The notes: generated from the letters alone by a model not told the origin. A DNA stretch of 41,159 bases from CAYRML01 sp964425485 (GCA_964425485.1 CAYRML010000004.1:1-41159), one strand, 5' to 3'; numbered from the stretch's first letter, positions 17,360 through 26,275 are shown. Program-made: numbers and translations.

Positions 17360-18340
17360 CTATTGGATATAGTTGAGCGGCGAAGCGGCGGTCAGGCTCT
17401 TGCTGATATCAGTTCCTTCGGGTAAATATTCTTGTATTTCTCCTTCGATGAGGATAGTGATGGAGTTAACATTCGGTATCTCGGTCAAAGAATAGATCAA
17501 AGAATTGACCAGCATGGTTTCAGCAGCGGTGCCGCCGCCATAAGAGAGTATATCATGGGAAAAATTAAGGATCAAATTATTTTTATTCAAAGTCAAGTCC
17601 AAAAGTTTTGTGTTCGGCCAGATAGTGCGCTCTAAACCTTTTTTGCCGGATCCTTTGATCAACCTTTTGACGGTTTCTTTTGCTTGATATATAATGGCTT
17701 CTTCCTTACTCATACTATTATCAAGAGAGATAGCATAACTCCTGGGGACCAGATACATGGCCATATTATCGCTGAAATAGCAGGTTATATGCATTTGGTC
17801 AAAGACTAGATCACTATCACTGTTGGCATAGGTAAAGCTGATGGGCTGGCTGATATCCAGGCCGGAAAAATCGTTGATGGCTTTGCCTTCCACTAATATT
17901 TGCATCTGAGCATTAGGGTTTAGAAAGAGTACGGTATGAGCCAGGCAGTCCACGGCTTTTTGTGCCATTTGCGGCTCTACGCTTAATATCTCCTCGGTTA
18001 GATCCACATAGATAATATTACTCATGCTATAGATATCGATCAGCTTGGTGTTTTGCGGTATAGGAGAAAGTAGGAAATCATTGGGAGCCCCGGCCAGCAA
18101 TTTTTCCACCGAGGTTTCTGCAACCTCATGGGTGGAATTTATGGACATAGTCACAGGCACCAGCCAATTGCCGTCTGCAGTCAAAAAATAGACGACAGCA
18201 ATGTCAGAGGCTTGTTCCTGCAAGAATTCTTTGCTGGTATTACTATTATCTACAGGTTCTCCTCCTGTTTGTGAGCAAGCGGAAAAAATAAAAATTGAAA
18301 GTAAGGCAACGATGATCGGTAAAATATAAAATTTTTTCAT
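17360..18340 (-). CDS. GerMN-domain lipoprotein
   Basis: 326 residues from the ATG at 18338-18340, which follows AAGGAGGTC; the reading frame is open 60 residues further upstream but without homology or a ribosome site. Signal peptide with lipobox IFSAC, so Cys22 would be lipidated. Two GerMN domains follow, at about residues 45-165 and 190-322, each containing the family's set of strands (PVTMSI..., VDLTEEIL..., and LVNSLIYSLTEIPNVNSITILIEG in the second). GerMN domains occur in the spore protein GerM and in many unrelated surface proteins. It is the first gene of the operon with larE, larC, HAD phosphatase and mscL; a link between the lipoprotein and nickel chemistry is not evident. Confidence 0.87.
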   Translation of the reverse strand: MKKFYILPIIVALLSIFIFSACSQTGGEPVDNSNTSKEFLQEQASDIAVVYFLTADGNWLVPVTMSINSTHEVAETSVEKLLAGAPNDFLLSPIPQNTKLIDIYSMSNIIYVDLTEEILSVEPQMAQKAVDCLAHTVLFLNPNAQMQILVEGKAINDFSGLDISQPISFTYANSDSDLVFDQMHITCYFSDNMAMYLVPRSYAISLDNSMSKEEAIIYQAKETVKRLIKGSGKKGLERTIWPNTKLLDLTLNKNNLILNFSHDILSYGGGTAAETMLVNSLIYSLTEIPNVNSITILIEGEIQEYLPEGTDISKSLTAASPLNYIQ

Positions 18341-18592
18341 CAAAAGACCTCCTTTTTGGTCTATGATTTTTATGATACATATTTTACAGTGTTTAAAATG
18401 TATATTTTCTTGCCATACCAATAAAATCCTTTTTTTAATGGAAAGTATCGCCCGCGGAATAAATACTATTGTCGAAACAGGAAAAATTTTGCCAAAGGCG
18501 AATAAAAAATAGATATTCATTTTACTATAAATTTAATACGAATATTATTTTTATATTATATCTGACATATTTGACGGAAAGAGATGTGGACA

Positions 18593-19981
18593 TTGGTGGA
18601 AAAAATTTTGAATCAAATTTTAGATGGCTATGAACAGGAGATGCAAGCGGATCTTTGCCGTTTGCTGACCTTTGATACCACAAAAGCCGAGCCGCAAAAA
18701 ATGGCGCCCTTCGGCCAAGGCATTGCCGATGCTTTGGATTTTGTTCTGCAAAAAGCCGCAGGCTGGGGTTTTGCTTGCCAAAATCTTGATGGCTATGTGG
18801 GCTTGGTGGACTATGGCAGCGGCCCTCAGCAGGCGGGGGTACTAAGCCATCTTGATACCGTACCTATAGGTAATGGTTGGACCGTAGACGCTTTTGGCGG
18901 ACGGATCATAGACGGAAAAATCTATGGCCGGGGTGCGGTTGATAATAAGGGACCGCTGATGGCCTGCCTGTATGCTGCCCGTGCCATTAAGGAAAGCGGC
19001 TTGCCCTGCCGCTTTGCCCTGCGCCAGATTTTGGGTACGGATGAGGAATCAGGCTTTGGCTGCATGAAATATTTTTTGCAAAAATGCCAGCCCCCCGATT
19101 TTGGCTTTACTCCTGATGCCGATTTTCCTCTGATCTATGGGGAAAAGGGTATTATTCATCTGGAATTGACAGCGGATTTTATTACTGATGGGGGCATAGT
19201 TGTTTCTGCCATGAAGGGTGGTGTGGGCGGCAATGTCATACCGGACAGGGCCGAGGCCATGCTTTGCTGTGATGAAGATGACAAGCGCCTGATCCGGCAA
19301 TTATTTGATCAATATAGGCAAAAAGATGATTTAATCCTCTTGGAAGAGGATAATGGTTATAAGGTTGTGGCGAAAGGCAAAACAGCACATGGCTCCATTC
19401 CCTGTAAAGGCTGTAATGCTATTGTCCTGCTCTGGGATTTTCTGCGCCGCCTGCCCCTAGGCGGCTCGGCGGGGTCTTTTATCTCTTCTTGTTACAAGCT
19501 GCTGGGCCAGGATTTTGACGGCACGGCCCTGGGCGCTTATGCCGAGGATGAATATGCCAAGACCAGTATGGCGCCGACCCTGCTTTTTTTAGAAGGACAA
19601 AAGGCTTCCGTGCATATAGATTTTCGTTTTCCTATAACTTTTAACGGCCAATATTTTTGCGATAAGATTTTAAAAACAGCGGTTAAACATCAGATGAAGA
19701 TTAGCTGTTGGAAATGTAAGGAGCCGCTTTTTGTGCCTTTGGACAGCCCGTTTCTACAAAAAATTCTTGCTGCCTATCGGGAAATGACTGGTGATATGGG
19801 AGAACCTTTGGTTATCGGCGGCGGCACTTATGCCCGTTCTTTTAAAAATTTTGTTGGCTATGGGCCGCTTTTCCCCGGACAGGAAATGCTGGCTCATCAG
19901 GCGGATGAATATATGACCACGGAGGATTTATTGCTTTTAAGCAAAATCTATTCCCAGACTATGTACAATTTGATAAAATAA
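18593..19981 (+). CDS. PepV/Sapep-like M20 zinc dipeptidase
   Basis: 462 residues from a TTG at 18593. An ATG nine bases upstream (18584) directly abuts the GGAAAGAG ribosome site and so is less likely. M20 peptidases of this branch hydrolyse dipeptides including carnosine-like ones, using two zinc ions. The motifs are in place: LSHLDTVP (zinc His and Asp), GRGAVDNKGP (bridging Asp), DEESG (catalytic Glu, zinc Glu), FTPDADFP, a dimerisation/lid domain in the middle, and a C-terminal GGGTYARSF with the last His/zinc region. Length fits PepV, about 465. It is cytoplasmic and starts an operon with the coiled-coil membrane protein 28 bp downstream. Confidence 0.88.
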   Translation: MVEKILNQILDGYEQEMQADLCRLLTFDTTKAEPQKMAPFGQGIADALDFVLQKAAGWGFACQNLDGYVGLVDYGSGPQQAGVLSHLDTVPIGNGWTVDAFGGRIIDGKIYGRGAVDNKGPLMACLYAARAIKESGLPCRFALRQILGTDEESGFGCMKYFLQKCQPPDFGFTPDADFPLIYGEKGIIHLELTADFITDGGIVVSAMKGGVGGNVIPDRAEAMLCCDEDDKRLIRQLFDQYRQKDDLILLEEDNGYKVVAKGKTAHGSIPCKGCNAIVLLWDFLRRLPLGGSAGSFISSCYKLLGQDFDGTALGAYAEDEYAKTSMAPTLLFLEGQKASVHIDFRFPITFNGQYFCDKILKTAVKHQMKISCWKCKEPLFVPLDSPFLQKILAAYREMTGDMGEPLVIGGGTYARSFKNFVGYGPLFPGQEMLAHQADEYMTTEDLLLLSKIYSQTMYNLIK

Positions 19982-20008
19982 GCAAAGTTGAATTTAAGGA
20001 GAAATAAT

Positions 20009-20953
20009 ATGCTGCATGTTTTAATTTCCGCGGGCATAGGCGTGATTGTTATTCTGATTCTGGTGCGGGTATTTATCAATATGGGTCGGCAGGAAGATGC
20101 CGAGTTCCAACAATTTTGTGACGAACAATTGGCTAAAGAGGCCAAAGCACAGGAAGATCTGGAGCTTTCCGCTATCGCTGGTTGCGAAGACCAGGTTCTT
20201 TTGGAAATATTAAGCCAAGCGAAAACAGAGGAGGAAAGGCAACAAATACTGCGCTTTGCCCAGGATAATATGCCCTTATCCTTCAATGATTCAGAAGCAG
20301 AGCCCTTTTTGTCGGCGGAAATTGATGCAGGCTTAATAGATGCGGCGGCCAGCGGGGAATCTTTGTCACAAGCAGAAATGCCGGATGCGGAAGATACTTA
20401 TAAAGAATTGGCACAGGCAGCCATAGATAAAAATACAGCTAGGCCCGCCGCCGATTTTGCCGCTAAAGAAGAAATGGCTGTAGACCAGGATTTTGCCGAA
20501 TATGCAGCTTGGAAAAAAGAACATCAGGAGAAGGAAGGGGACATTTGCGGCTATACTCCGGAACTAGAGGATAGCGGGGAAATAGATGAATACTTGCTGC
20601 GTACGGGGGCTGATGCCGCCGAGGAAAAAATAATACAACCGCATTCGGTAATCATTGCGCCGGAATTTTCCTTGCCGCCGCCAGATATGGCGTCGGCAAA
20701 TGAGCAACAAGCAGATGCAAAGCAGCCATCTCCCTTGCCGGAAGAGTCTTTAGCAGCAGAGTTTTTGCCTCAGGAAGAACCATTGCCACAAGCACAAACC
20801 CAACCGATTGAGCAAAAAGAGGAAGAAAAAGCCGACCAAGAAAGTTTTGATCAAAAGTTGGCTCGTTTAGAAAATTTGTTCCAAAGTCAAATGGCGGCGA
20901 TGGAGCAGGTTCGCCAGGAAATGCAGGAATTGTTGCAGAAAAGAAATTCTTGA
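20009..20953 (+). CDS. Acidic single-span membrane protein with C-terminal coiled coil
   Basis: 314 residues from the ATG at 20009 with AAGGAG upstream. Residues 1-24 form an N-terminal membrane anchor (ISAGIGVIVILILVRVFI). The rest is highly acidic, rich in Glu, Ala and Gln, and largely low complexity, with Pro-rich stretches near 225-275. The last 40 residues form a heptad-like helix, LARLENLFQSQMAAMEQVRQEM, expected to be a coiled coil. No enzymatic motif is visible. It could be a spacer or scaffold, but no function can be assigned. It follows the M20 dipeptidase closely and is terminated by a clear hairpin. Confidence 0.75.
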   Translation: MLHVLISAGIGVIVILILVRVFINMGRQEDAEFQQFCDEQLAKEAKAQEDLELSAIAGCEDQVLLEILSQAKTEEERQQILRFAQDNMPLSFNDSEAEPFLSAEIDAGLIDAAASGESLSQAEMPDAEDTYKELAQAAIDKNTARPAADFAAKEEMAVDQDFAEYAAWKKEHQEKEGDICGYTPELEDSGEIDEYLLRTGADAAEEKIIQPHSVIIAPEFSLPPPDMASANEQQADAKQPSPLPEESLAAEFLPQEEPLPQAQTQPIEQKEEEKADQESFDQKLARLENLFQSQMAAMEQVRQEMQELLQKRNS

Positions 20954-20973
20954 AAAAAGCAGAGGAAATAGAG

Positions 20974-21003
20974 AAAAAAAGGACCTTAGCGGTCCTTTTT
21001 TCA
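20974..21003 (+). terminator. Rho-independent terminator
   Basis: AAAAAGGACC and GGTCCTTTTT around a four-base loop, ending in a T run, 20 bases after the coiled-coil protein gene. Confidence 0.85.
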
Positions 21004-21171
21004 GTTTGGAGAAAAATGTTTTGTGGCAGGGAATGACTCAGAGGGCAGCGAATAAGCATGTTAAGATAAAACGAGAGGAGAGCCGATTTTATCCCCAAGG
21101 GAAACTATCTGCCTCTGGCGGCTGTCTCTATTGATAGCAATCAATTTAATCCAAATTAGGAGATGATAATA

Positions 21172-21597
21172 TTGCAAGTGCCATTTTTCCTTTTGCCGAA
21201 AAAGGAAACCGTTTATCTTTTACAAAGTAATACTATTCGACAGGCTTTGGAAAAAATGCAGCATCATGGCTATACTTCCGTACCTATTCTCGATGATGAG
21301 GGCCATTATGTCGGTAGCATCACCGTGGCTGATTTTCTCTGGTATATCAAGGATCATCATGATATGAGTTTGGCCTCTGCAAGTAAAATATCTTTAAAAG
21401 ATGTCCCCAGGCTCCATGATAATCAATCGGTCTCTATTGCGGCCCGGATCGAGGATATATTCAGAACCTCTTTAGAGCAGAACTTTATCCCCGTGGTGGA
21501 TGATTCCGGCGTTTTTATCGGCATAGTCCGCCGCCGGGATATCTTGAAGCATTATATGCAGCGTTTTTTGCAGAGTGAAGATAAAAAATCCAAATAA
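21172..21597 (+). CDS. Paired CBS-domain protein, DarB/CbpB (YkuL)-like
   Basis: 141 residues from the TTG at 21172. An ATG nine bases upstream overlaps the TAGGAGA ribosome site and is unlikely. The protein is almost entirely two CBS motifs: residues 10-60 (ALEKMQHHGYTSVPILDDEGHYVGSIT) and 75-135 (FIPVVDDSGVFIGIVRRRDIL). The join contains DVPRLH, as in the Bacillus subtilis YkuL/DarB/CbpB protein, whose CBS pair binds cyclic di-AMP and which, when unliganded, stimulates Rel and pyruvate carboxylase. The same job is likely but inferred from family resemblance. It starts a three-gene run with a small membrane protein and pepF. Confidence 0.8.
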   Translation: MQVPFFLLPKKETVYLLQSNTIRQALEKMQHHGYTSVPILDDEGHYVGSITVADFLWYIKDHHDMSLASASKISLKDVPRLHDNQSVSIAARIEDIFRTSLEQNFIPVVDDSGVFIGIVRRRDILKHYMQRFLQSEDKKSK

Positions 21598-21609
21598 AAG
21601 GAGATAGTA

Positions 21610-22104
21610 ATGACAGAGGATCTTGATCCGAAAAATCAAACGGAGCCTGCCAGCGAAGAAGAGAGAAGGCATAAAGGACAAAAGAGAAGATGGATTATGC
21701 TGGCTGTGCTGGCCGTTTTGGTGATTTTAATAGCTTTTGACGCAGCTAAGCAAGGCGGCCTTTTTTGGAATATGAATGATTCTATAAAACGAGAAGGCAT
21801 AGATATTGAAATCACCAATAGCAGCGATCAGGTTTTAAGCGGCTGGCAGCTCATCTATGACGGCAATAAAAAAGAGCCCGTTTCGGATATCGAGCCGGGG
21901 CATAAATTATACATCACACTCTCCAATCAAGAGACGGAGGGCGAGCGGCAAGTAGTGCTGCAATGGTCGGATAAAGCCGGGGCAGTTAAAGAGAAAGTCA
22001 TTTTGGGCTATTATAAAAAAGGTTATGATGCCCAGGTGTTGCTGTCTGTCCGGACAGACAGCGACGGTTCTTTACTTATCGAGCCGCGCAGTTCATATTA
22101 TTAG
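21610..22104 (+). CDS. Single-span membrane protein with beta-rich extracytoplasmic domain
   Basis: 164 residues. A charged cytoplasmic head of about 27 residues (rich in Glu, Lys, Arg) leads to a membrane span at about 29-45 (IMLAVLAVLVILIAF). The rest is a beta-rich domain of about 110 residues, which reads like an Ig/CBM-type sandwich (IDIEITNSSDQVLSGWQLIYDG.., VILGYYKKGYDAQVLLSV). AGGAGATA precedes the ATG. It is 12 bp after the CBS-domain gene and 46 bp before pepF. No family recognised. Confidence 0.7.
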   Translation: MTEDLDPKNQTEPASEEERRHKGQKRRWIMLAVLAVLVILIAFDAAKQGGLFWNMNDSIKREGIDIEITNSSDQVLSGWQLIYDGNKKEPVSDIEPGHKLYITLSNQETEGERQVVLQWSDKAGAVKEKVILGYYKKGYDAQVLLSVRTDSDGSLLIEPRSSYY

Positions 22105-22150
22105 CTTTCTTGCTTATAATAATTTTATCTGAGCAAAAGGAGGAAGTCTA

Positions 22151-23974
22151 TTGACTGAGATTACTGAAACGAGTACAAGAATACCCTTGAGGTCTGAGAT
22201 AGCACAAGAATATAAATGGCATGTCGAAGAGGTTTATGCCGACGAAAAACTATGGCATGATGATTTTCATAAGTTGGAACAAATGATAGCACAAGCCGCT
22301 GATTTCCAAGGGCATTTGGCAGATTCCGCTGCTGTTTTTGCCGACTTTCTGCGCTATGAGGAAGAAGTGGCCCGTCTTTTGGATAAAGTTTATCTTTATG
22401 CCACAATGAAGCTCAATGAAGATAATGGCCAGAGCCGCTATCAGTCCATGCAGGATAAGGCGCAGGCTCTTTCCGTACAGTTGGGCAATGCCTTGGCTTT
22501 TGTCCAGCCGGAAATATTAGCCATGCCTCAAAGCCGTCTGGATGAGTATCTGTGCGAGCCGCAGCTGGCTCTTTATAAAAGGTATATCCAGAATATAACC
22601 CGCATGAGAGAGCATACTTTAAGCCAAAGCGAAGAGCAGATTTTGGCTTTGTCGGGAGAGATGGCGCAGTCCTATCGCCATATTTTCTCCATGCTCAATA
22701 ATGTGGATTTGCAATTTGCCGAGATCACCAATGAGCAAGGGCAAAAGGAACAGCTGAGTCATGGTAATTTTTTGCGTTTTATGCAAAGTCATGAGCAAAG
22801 TGTACGCCGGCAGGCTTTTACGACTCTTTATGATGCCTATGAAAAAAACAAGAATACGCTAGCTGGGCTTTATGCCTCCTCGGTCAAAAAAGATGTTTTT
22901 TATGCCAAAGTGCGTAAATATGAGAGCGCGCTGGCCGGCAGCCTGTTTTTCGACAATATTTCCGTTGATGTTTATGACAATCTTATCCGCACTGTGCGTG
23001 CGGGATTGCCGGTTTTCCAGCGTTATCTGAAGCTGCGTAAAAAGCTGTTGGGGCTAAAGGAGCTGCATATGTATGATGTTTATGCGCCGCTTTTTGGCCA
23101 ATCTCATAAAAAATATAGCTACCAGGAAGCCTGCTGGCTGGTGACGCAGGCGCTTTCGCCTTTAGGACAGGAATATGGCCGCATCCTCAGCCAAGGTTTG
23201 CAGGAAGGCTGGGTTGATATCTATGAGAACAAAGGCAAAACTTCCGGCGCTTATTCTTCCGGCATCTATGACAGCAAACCCTATATCCTGCTCAATTATC
23301 AGGATAATTTGAACAGTGTCTTTACCTTGGCCCATGAGGCGGGCCATTCTATGCATTCTTATTTCAGCTGCCTCAAGCAGCCTTATGTCTATGCCTATTA
23401 TCGCATCTTTGTGGCGGAAGTTGCCAGTACGGTCAATGAAAATCTGGTTACCGATTATCTGCTGGCCAAAGCTGTGGACAAAGAAGAAAAGCAGATCATT
23501 CTCAACAATTATCTGGAGGATTTCCGCGGCACGGTCTTCAGGCAGACCATGTTTGCCGAATTTGAGAAACTGGCGCATCAAATGGTTGAAGAGGGGCAAA
23601 GCCTAAATGCCGAAAGTCTTTCACAGCTCTATTATGGGCTCAACCGAGACTATTTTGGCGATGAGATGGTGCTGGATGAACAGATAGCTTTGGAATGGGC
23701 ACGCATACCACATTTTTACAGGGCATTTTATGTCTATAAATATGCTACCGGCTTTGCCGCAGCGTCGGCTTTGGCCGCCGGTATACTTGCGCAGGATAAA
23801 AATCAGGGCCAGGTCAATCTGCATAAATATCTGGAATTTTTAAGCGGCGGCGACAGTGCCGATCCTTTGGACCTCTTGGCGGAGGCCGGGGTGTATATGA
23901 GCAGCGCCCGGCCAATAGTGGTAGCTTTGCAAATGTTTGAAAAAAGGTTGGGGCAGCTTGAAGACTTGATATAG
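22151..23974 (+). CDS. pepF: Oligoendopeptidase F (M3 family)
   Basis: 607 residues, the standard PepF length. A cytoplasmic zinc endopeptidase that cuts oligopeptides. The zinc site HEAGH is at residues 395-399 (FTLAHEAGHSMHS), with the third ligand Glu in the downstream FVAEVASTVNE block. The N-terminal DYKWHVEE-type opening of the family is seen as EYKWHVEEVYADE. The C-terminal EWARIPHFYRAFYVYKYATGFAAA is diagnostic for PepF. It starts at TTG with AAAGGAGGAAG upstream; no nearby ATG has as good a site. It follows the beta-domain membrane protein by 46 bp. Confidence 0.96.
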   Translation: MTEITETSTRIPLRSEIAQEYKWHVEEVYADEKLWHDDFHKLEQMIAQAADFQGHLADSAAVFADFLRYEEEVARLLDKVYLYATMKLNEDNGQSRYQSMQDKAQALSVQLGNALAFVQPEILAMPQSRLDEYLCEPQLALYKRYIQNITRMREHTLSQSEEQILALSGEMAQSYRHIFSMLNNVDLQFAEITNEQGQKEQLSHGNFLRFMQSHEQSVRRQAFTTLYDAYEKNKNTLAGLYASSVKKDVFYAKVRKYESALAGSLFFDNISVDVYDNLIRTVRAGLPVFQRYLKLRKKLLGLKELHMYDVYAPLFGQSHKKYSYQEACWLVTQALSPLGQEYGRILSQGLQEGWVDIYENKGKTSGAYSSGIYDSKPYILLNYQDNLNSVFTLAHEAGHSMHSYFSCLKQPYVYAYYRIFVAEVASTVNENLVTDYLLAKAVDKEEKQIILNNYLEDFRGTVFRQTMFAEFEKLAHQMVEEGQSLNAESLSQLYYGLNRDYFGDEMVLDEQIALEWARIPHFYRAFYVYKYATGFAAASALAAGILAQDKNQGQVNLHKYLEFLSGGDSADPLDLLAEAGVYMSSARPIVVALQMFEKRLGQLEDLI

Positions 23975-23993
23975 CCGCAAAACTTGATATAAT
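23966..23993 (+). promoter_or_regulatory. Promoter of the FmdE-domain gene
   Basis: TTGATA, 16-base spacer, TATAAT, overlapping the end of pepF and 23 bases before the next ATG. Confidence 0.6.
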
Positions 23994-24015
23994 AGAAATC
24001 AGGGGTGATGTTTGT

Positions 24016-24540
24016 ATGAAATTTGATTGGCAGGAGTTGGTAGAGTTTCATGGTCACAGTTGTCCGGGCTTGGCTTTGGGTTATGGCATGGTGCGTTTGG
24101 CTATGCAGGAACTGGGCCTCAGCCGAGACCAAGACGAGGAAGTGGTGGCTATATCGGAAACCGATGCCTGCTCGGTTGATGCCTTGCAATTTATATTAGG
24201 CTGTACTTTGGGCAAGGGCAATCTCATCTATCACAATACCGGCAAAAACGCTTTTACCATTTTCTGCCGTAAAGATGGCCGCTCCATCAGGGTCATGGCT
24301 TCTTCCCGTTTGTTGGAAGCGGATAGCAAAGAAGATAAAGTCGCTAAATTATTAGAAGCCGACCCCAAAGAATATTGCCAGATCTCGAAGGCCAGATACC
24401 CAATGCCCGGCAAGGCAAGGCTGTTTAATTCTGTTACCTGTCAATTCTGCGAGGAGCGCTTATCGGAAAATATGGCACGATTGCAGGATGACAAAATTAT
24501 TTGTCTGGACTGCTTAAACGCATATGAAAGAGGGTATTAA
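24016..24540 (+). CDS. FmdE-domain protein with C-terminal zinc ribbon
   Basis: 174 residues. Residues 8-120 are an FmdE domain, named after a gene of archaeal molybdenum formylmethanofuran dehydrogenase operons. It carries the key FHGHSCPGLALGY (His12, His14, Cys16), the ETDACSVDA Cys motif and LGCTLGKGNL. The last 35 residues form a treble-clef/zinc-ribbon with Cys142/Cys145 and Cys163/Cys166. The domain probably binds a metal or small ligand. The biochemical role in bacteria is not established, and no formylmethanofuran or molybdenum enzyme genes are nearby. The start is ATG with AGGGGTG upstream, and it has its own promoter. Confidence 0.88.
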   Translation: MKFDWQELVEFHGHSCPGLALGYGMVRLAMQELGLSRDQDEEVVAISETDACSVDALQFILGCTLGKGNLIYHNTGKNAFTIFCRKDGRSIRVMASSRLLEADSKEDKVAKLLEADPKEYCQISKARYPMPGKARLFNSVTCQFCEERLSENMARLQDDKIICLDCLNAYERGY

Positions 24541-24639
24541 AAATTTGTGTCTTTTGATGGTCTTTATGACTGAAGGAACAAAAAATATTTTTGGATGTCT
24601 AAATTTGTAAAAAGTATTTTTAAATAAAGGAGAAAAAAA

Positions 24640-25092
24640 ATGAAAAAATTAGCGATTATTTTATGCTTAGCAATAGCTGTCGTGGCTATGGCGGCTTGCG
24701 GTGGTGGCTCAGAAATGACTGGCGGTGAAAGTAAAGGCGATCCGCTTTTGACTCAAAGCGCCGGCAATGTTACCAGTATCGTTGTTTATGATCAAGGCAC
24801 AGGTCAATCTGTTAATTTGGCCTCTGATAATGAACAGATGAAAAGCTTGGCTCAAGCTTTGGAAAGCACCAAGACCCAAACCATGGAAAACCCGACAAGT
24901 GATAGTGACATGCAGCTTTCCACTCCCAAATATATGTTGGAAGTAAATTATACCGATAACAAAGTGGAAAATATCTTCAGCACGGAAACAGGAAACACAT
25001 ATTTCCGTTTTATCAATGATGACAGCGGCTGGATCGGTGGCGCAAACAAAGATGCCATGAAGATCATTGATGGTCTATTTGCTGCTGAATAA
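24640..25092 (+). CDS. Small lipoprotein of unknown function
   Basis: 150 residues with a signal peptide and lipobox MAAC (Cys20), then a Gly/Ser-rich spacer and a domain of about 110 residues. The domain contains SIVVYDQGTGQSVNLASDNEQMKSLAQALEST and ends in a Trp/Gly-rich strand, resembling the small PepSY-like or DUF5301-type lipoprotein domains, without a firm family match. AAAGGAG precedes the ATG. It is monocistronic, followed by a strong terminator. Confidence 0.8.
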   Translation: MKKLAIILCLAIAVVAMAACGGGSEMTGGESKGDPLLTQSAGNVTSIVVYDQGTGQSVNLASDNEQMKSLAQALESTKTQTMENPTSDSDMQLSTPKYMLEVNYTDNKVENIFSTETGNTYFRFINDDSGWIGGANKDAMKIIDGLFAAE

Positions 25093-25097
25093 TTAAG

Positions 25098-25135
25098 AAA
25101 ACAAGCCCCTTTAAAAAAGAGGGGCTTGTTTTTAT
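25098..25135 (+). terminator. Rho-independent terminator
   Basis: AAAACAAGCCCCT/AGGGGCTTGTTTT stem followed by TTT, 6 bases after the lipoprotein stop. Confidence 0.88.
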
Positions 25136-25152
25136 GAACAGGAGGAGGGGCT

Positions 25153-26265
25153 ATGAAAAAATCTCTAAAAATAGCCATAGCGACTGTGCTTGTTCTTATT
25201 TTTGCAATATTAGTTACCGGTTGTGGCTTGAAAATTTCCACAGGTGAGGGGAATTATATAGGGCTTTTTTATCTGGAAAATTATCAGGAATGGGATAATG
25301 AATTTGCGCCGGAGGGCAGCTATATTGTTCCCGCATCCGATATAGACAACCTTGATCTTAAATGGATGTCGGGGAATATAGATATCGTTATTTATGACGG
25401 CAAAGATATCATCTTTACGGAGAGTGCGGAAAAACCGATCGAGAGAGATACGGCGCTGCGTTATGGAATAAAAGATAAAACACTTTATATCCAGTTTTGC
25501 CCCAAAAATCAAGACTGGAAGCTCTCTGATCTGCAAAACATTATGCCTAATAAAGATTTGCAGGTTAAAATACCAGCCGGCTTTGCTGCAAGCTTACATA
25601 ATTTCAGCTGTGAAAGCGATGCGGCTGACTTGAATGTACCGGAATTGACGGCCCAGAGCTTTGTTTTTGATAGTGCTTCCGGCAACTTGCAGGCCGCAGA
25701 CATGGATTGCGGTAAAGTCAATTTAGATAACAGCTCCGGCAACAGTTATTTTGCCGGTAAGTTTGCTCAGTTAGACGCTGACAGTGCTTCCGGTAATATA
25801 AAGTTGGATAGCACAGATTATGCGGAAAGTGCTGTGATCAACAATTCTTCCGGCCAGGTCGATTTAGCCGGCAAGTTTAAAAAACTGAGTATAGATACAG
25901 CTTCAGGCGATGTTAAGACGGAAAGTACGGTTGTTGCCGACTCTCTGTCCGTAGGATCTTCATCAGGTATAATTTGGTTGAATGGATCCTTTGAACAGGT
26001 CAATATCAATAATTCCTCTGGTGATGTTTATCTCGGTTCCACCCTTTGTCCGGCGGTACTCAATATTTCTAACAGTTCCGGCTCCGTCACACTAGCTTTG
26101 CCGGAAAATAGTGCTTTTACCTTAGGCTTTGACACTGGATCAGGCAAAATCCAATCAGATTTGCCTCTTGTCTTAAAGTCGGATAAATATATCTTGGGCT
26201 CTGGGGCCGCTCCATTTTCTGTAAATACAGCCAGCGGCGATCTTATTTTAAAGACAGCAAAATAA
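25153..26265 (+). CDS. DUF4097-like lipoprotein with repeating [N/D]xxSG beta-solenoid
   Basis: 370 residues. Signal peptide with lipobox VTGC (Cys24). An N-terminal region to about residue 155 starts with IDNLDLKWMSGNIDI. From about 165 to the end a repeat of roughly 18-21 residues recurs, each with an SG turn: DSASGN, DNSSGN, DSASGN, NNSSGQ, DTASGD, GSSSGI, NNSSGD, SNSSGS, DTGSGK and NTASGD. This is the pattern of DUF4097 proteins (adhesin-like beta-helices found in many Bacillota). SASG and SSG turns roughly alternate, suggesting a two-rung period. Function is unknown; it is attached to the outer face of the cytoplasmic membrane. It has an AGGAGG ribosome site and its own terminator. Confidence 0.85.
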   Translation: MKKSLKIAIATVLVLIFAILVTGCGLKISTGEGNYIGLFYLENYQEWDNEFAPEGSYIVPASDIDNLDLKWMSGNIDIVIYDGKDIIFTESAEKPIERDTALRYGIKDKTLYIQFCPKNQDWKLSDLQNIMPNKDLQVKIPAGFAASLHNFSCESDAADLNVPELTAQSFVFDSASGNLQAADMDCGKVNLDNSSGNSYFAGKFAQLDADSASGNIKLDSTDYAESAVINNSSGQVDLAGKFKKLSIDTASGDVKTESTVVADSLSVGSSSGIIWLNGSFEQVNINNSSGDVYLGSTLCPAVLNISNSSGSVTLALPENSAFTLGFDTGSGKIQSDLPLVLKSDKYILGSGAAPFSVNTASGDLILKTAK

Positions 26266-26275
26266 ACATTTTCAT

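Noticed and set aside
21060..21165. Possible small peptide gene after GAGAGGAG near 21070
   Set aside because: Only non-standard start codons are available in the open frame, and the product has no recognisable feature.
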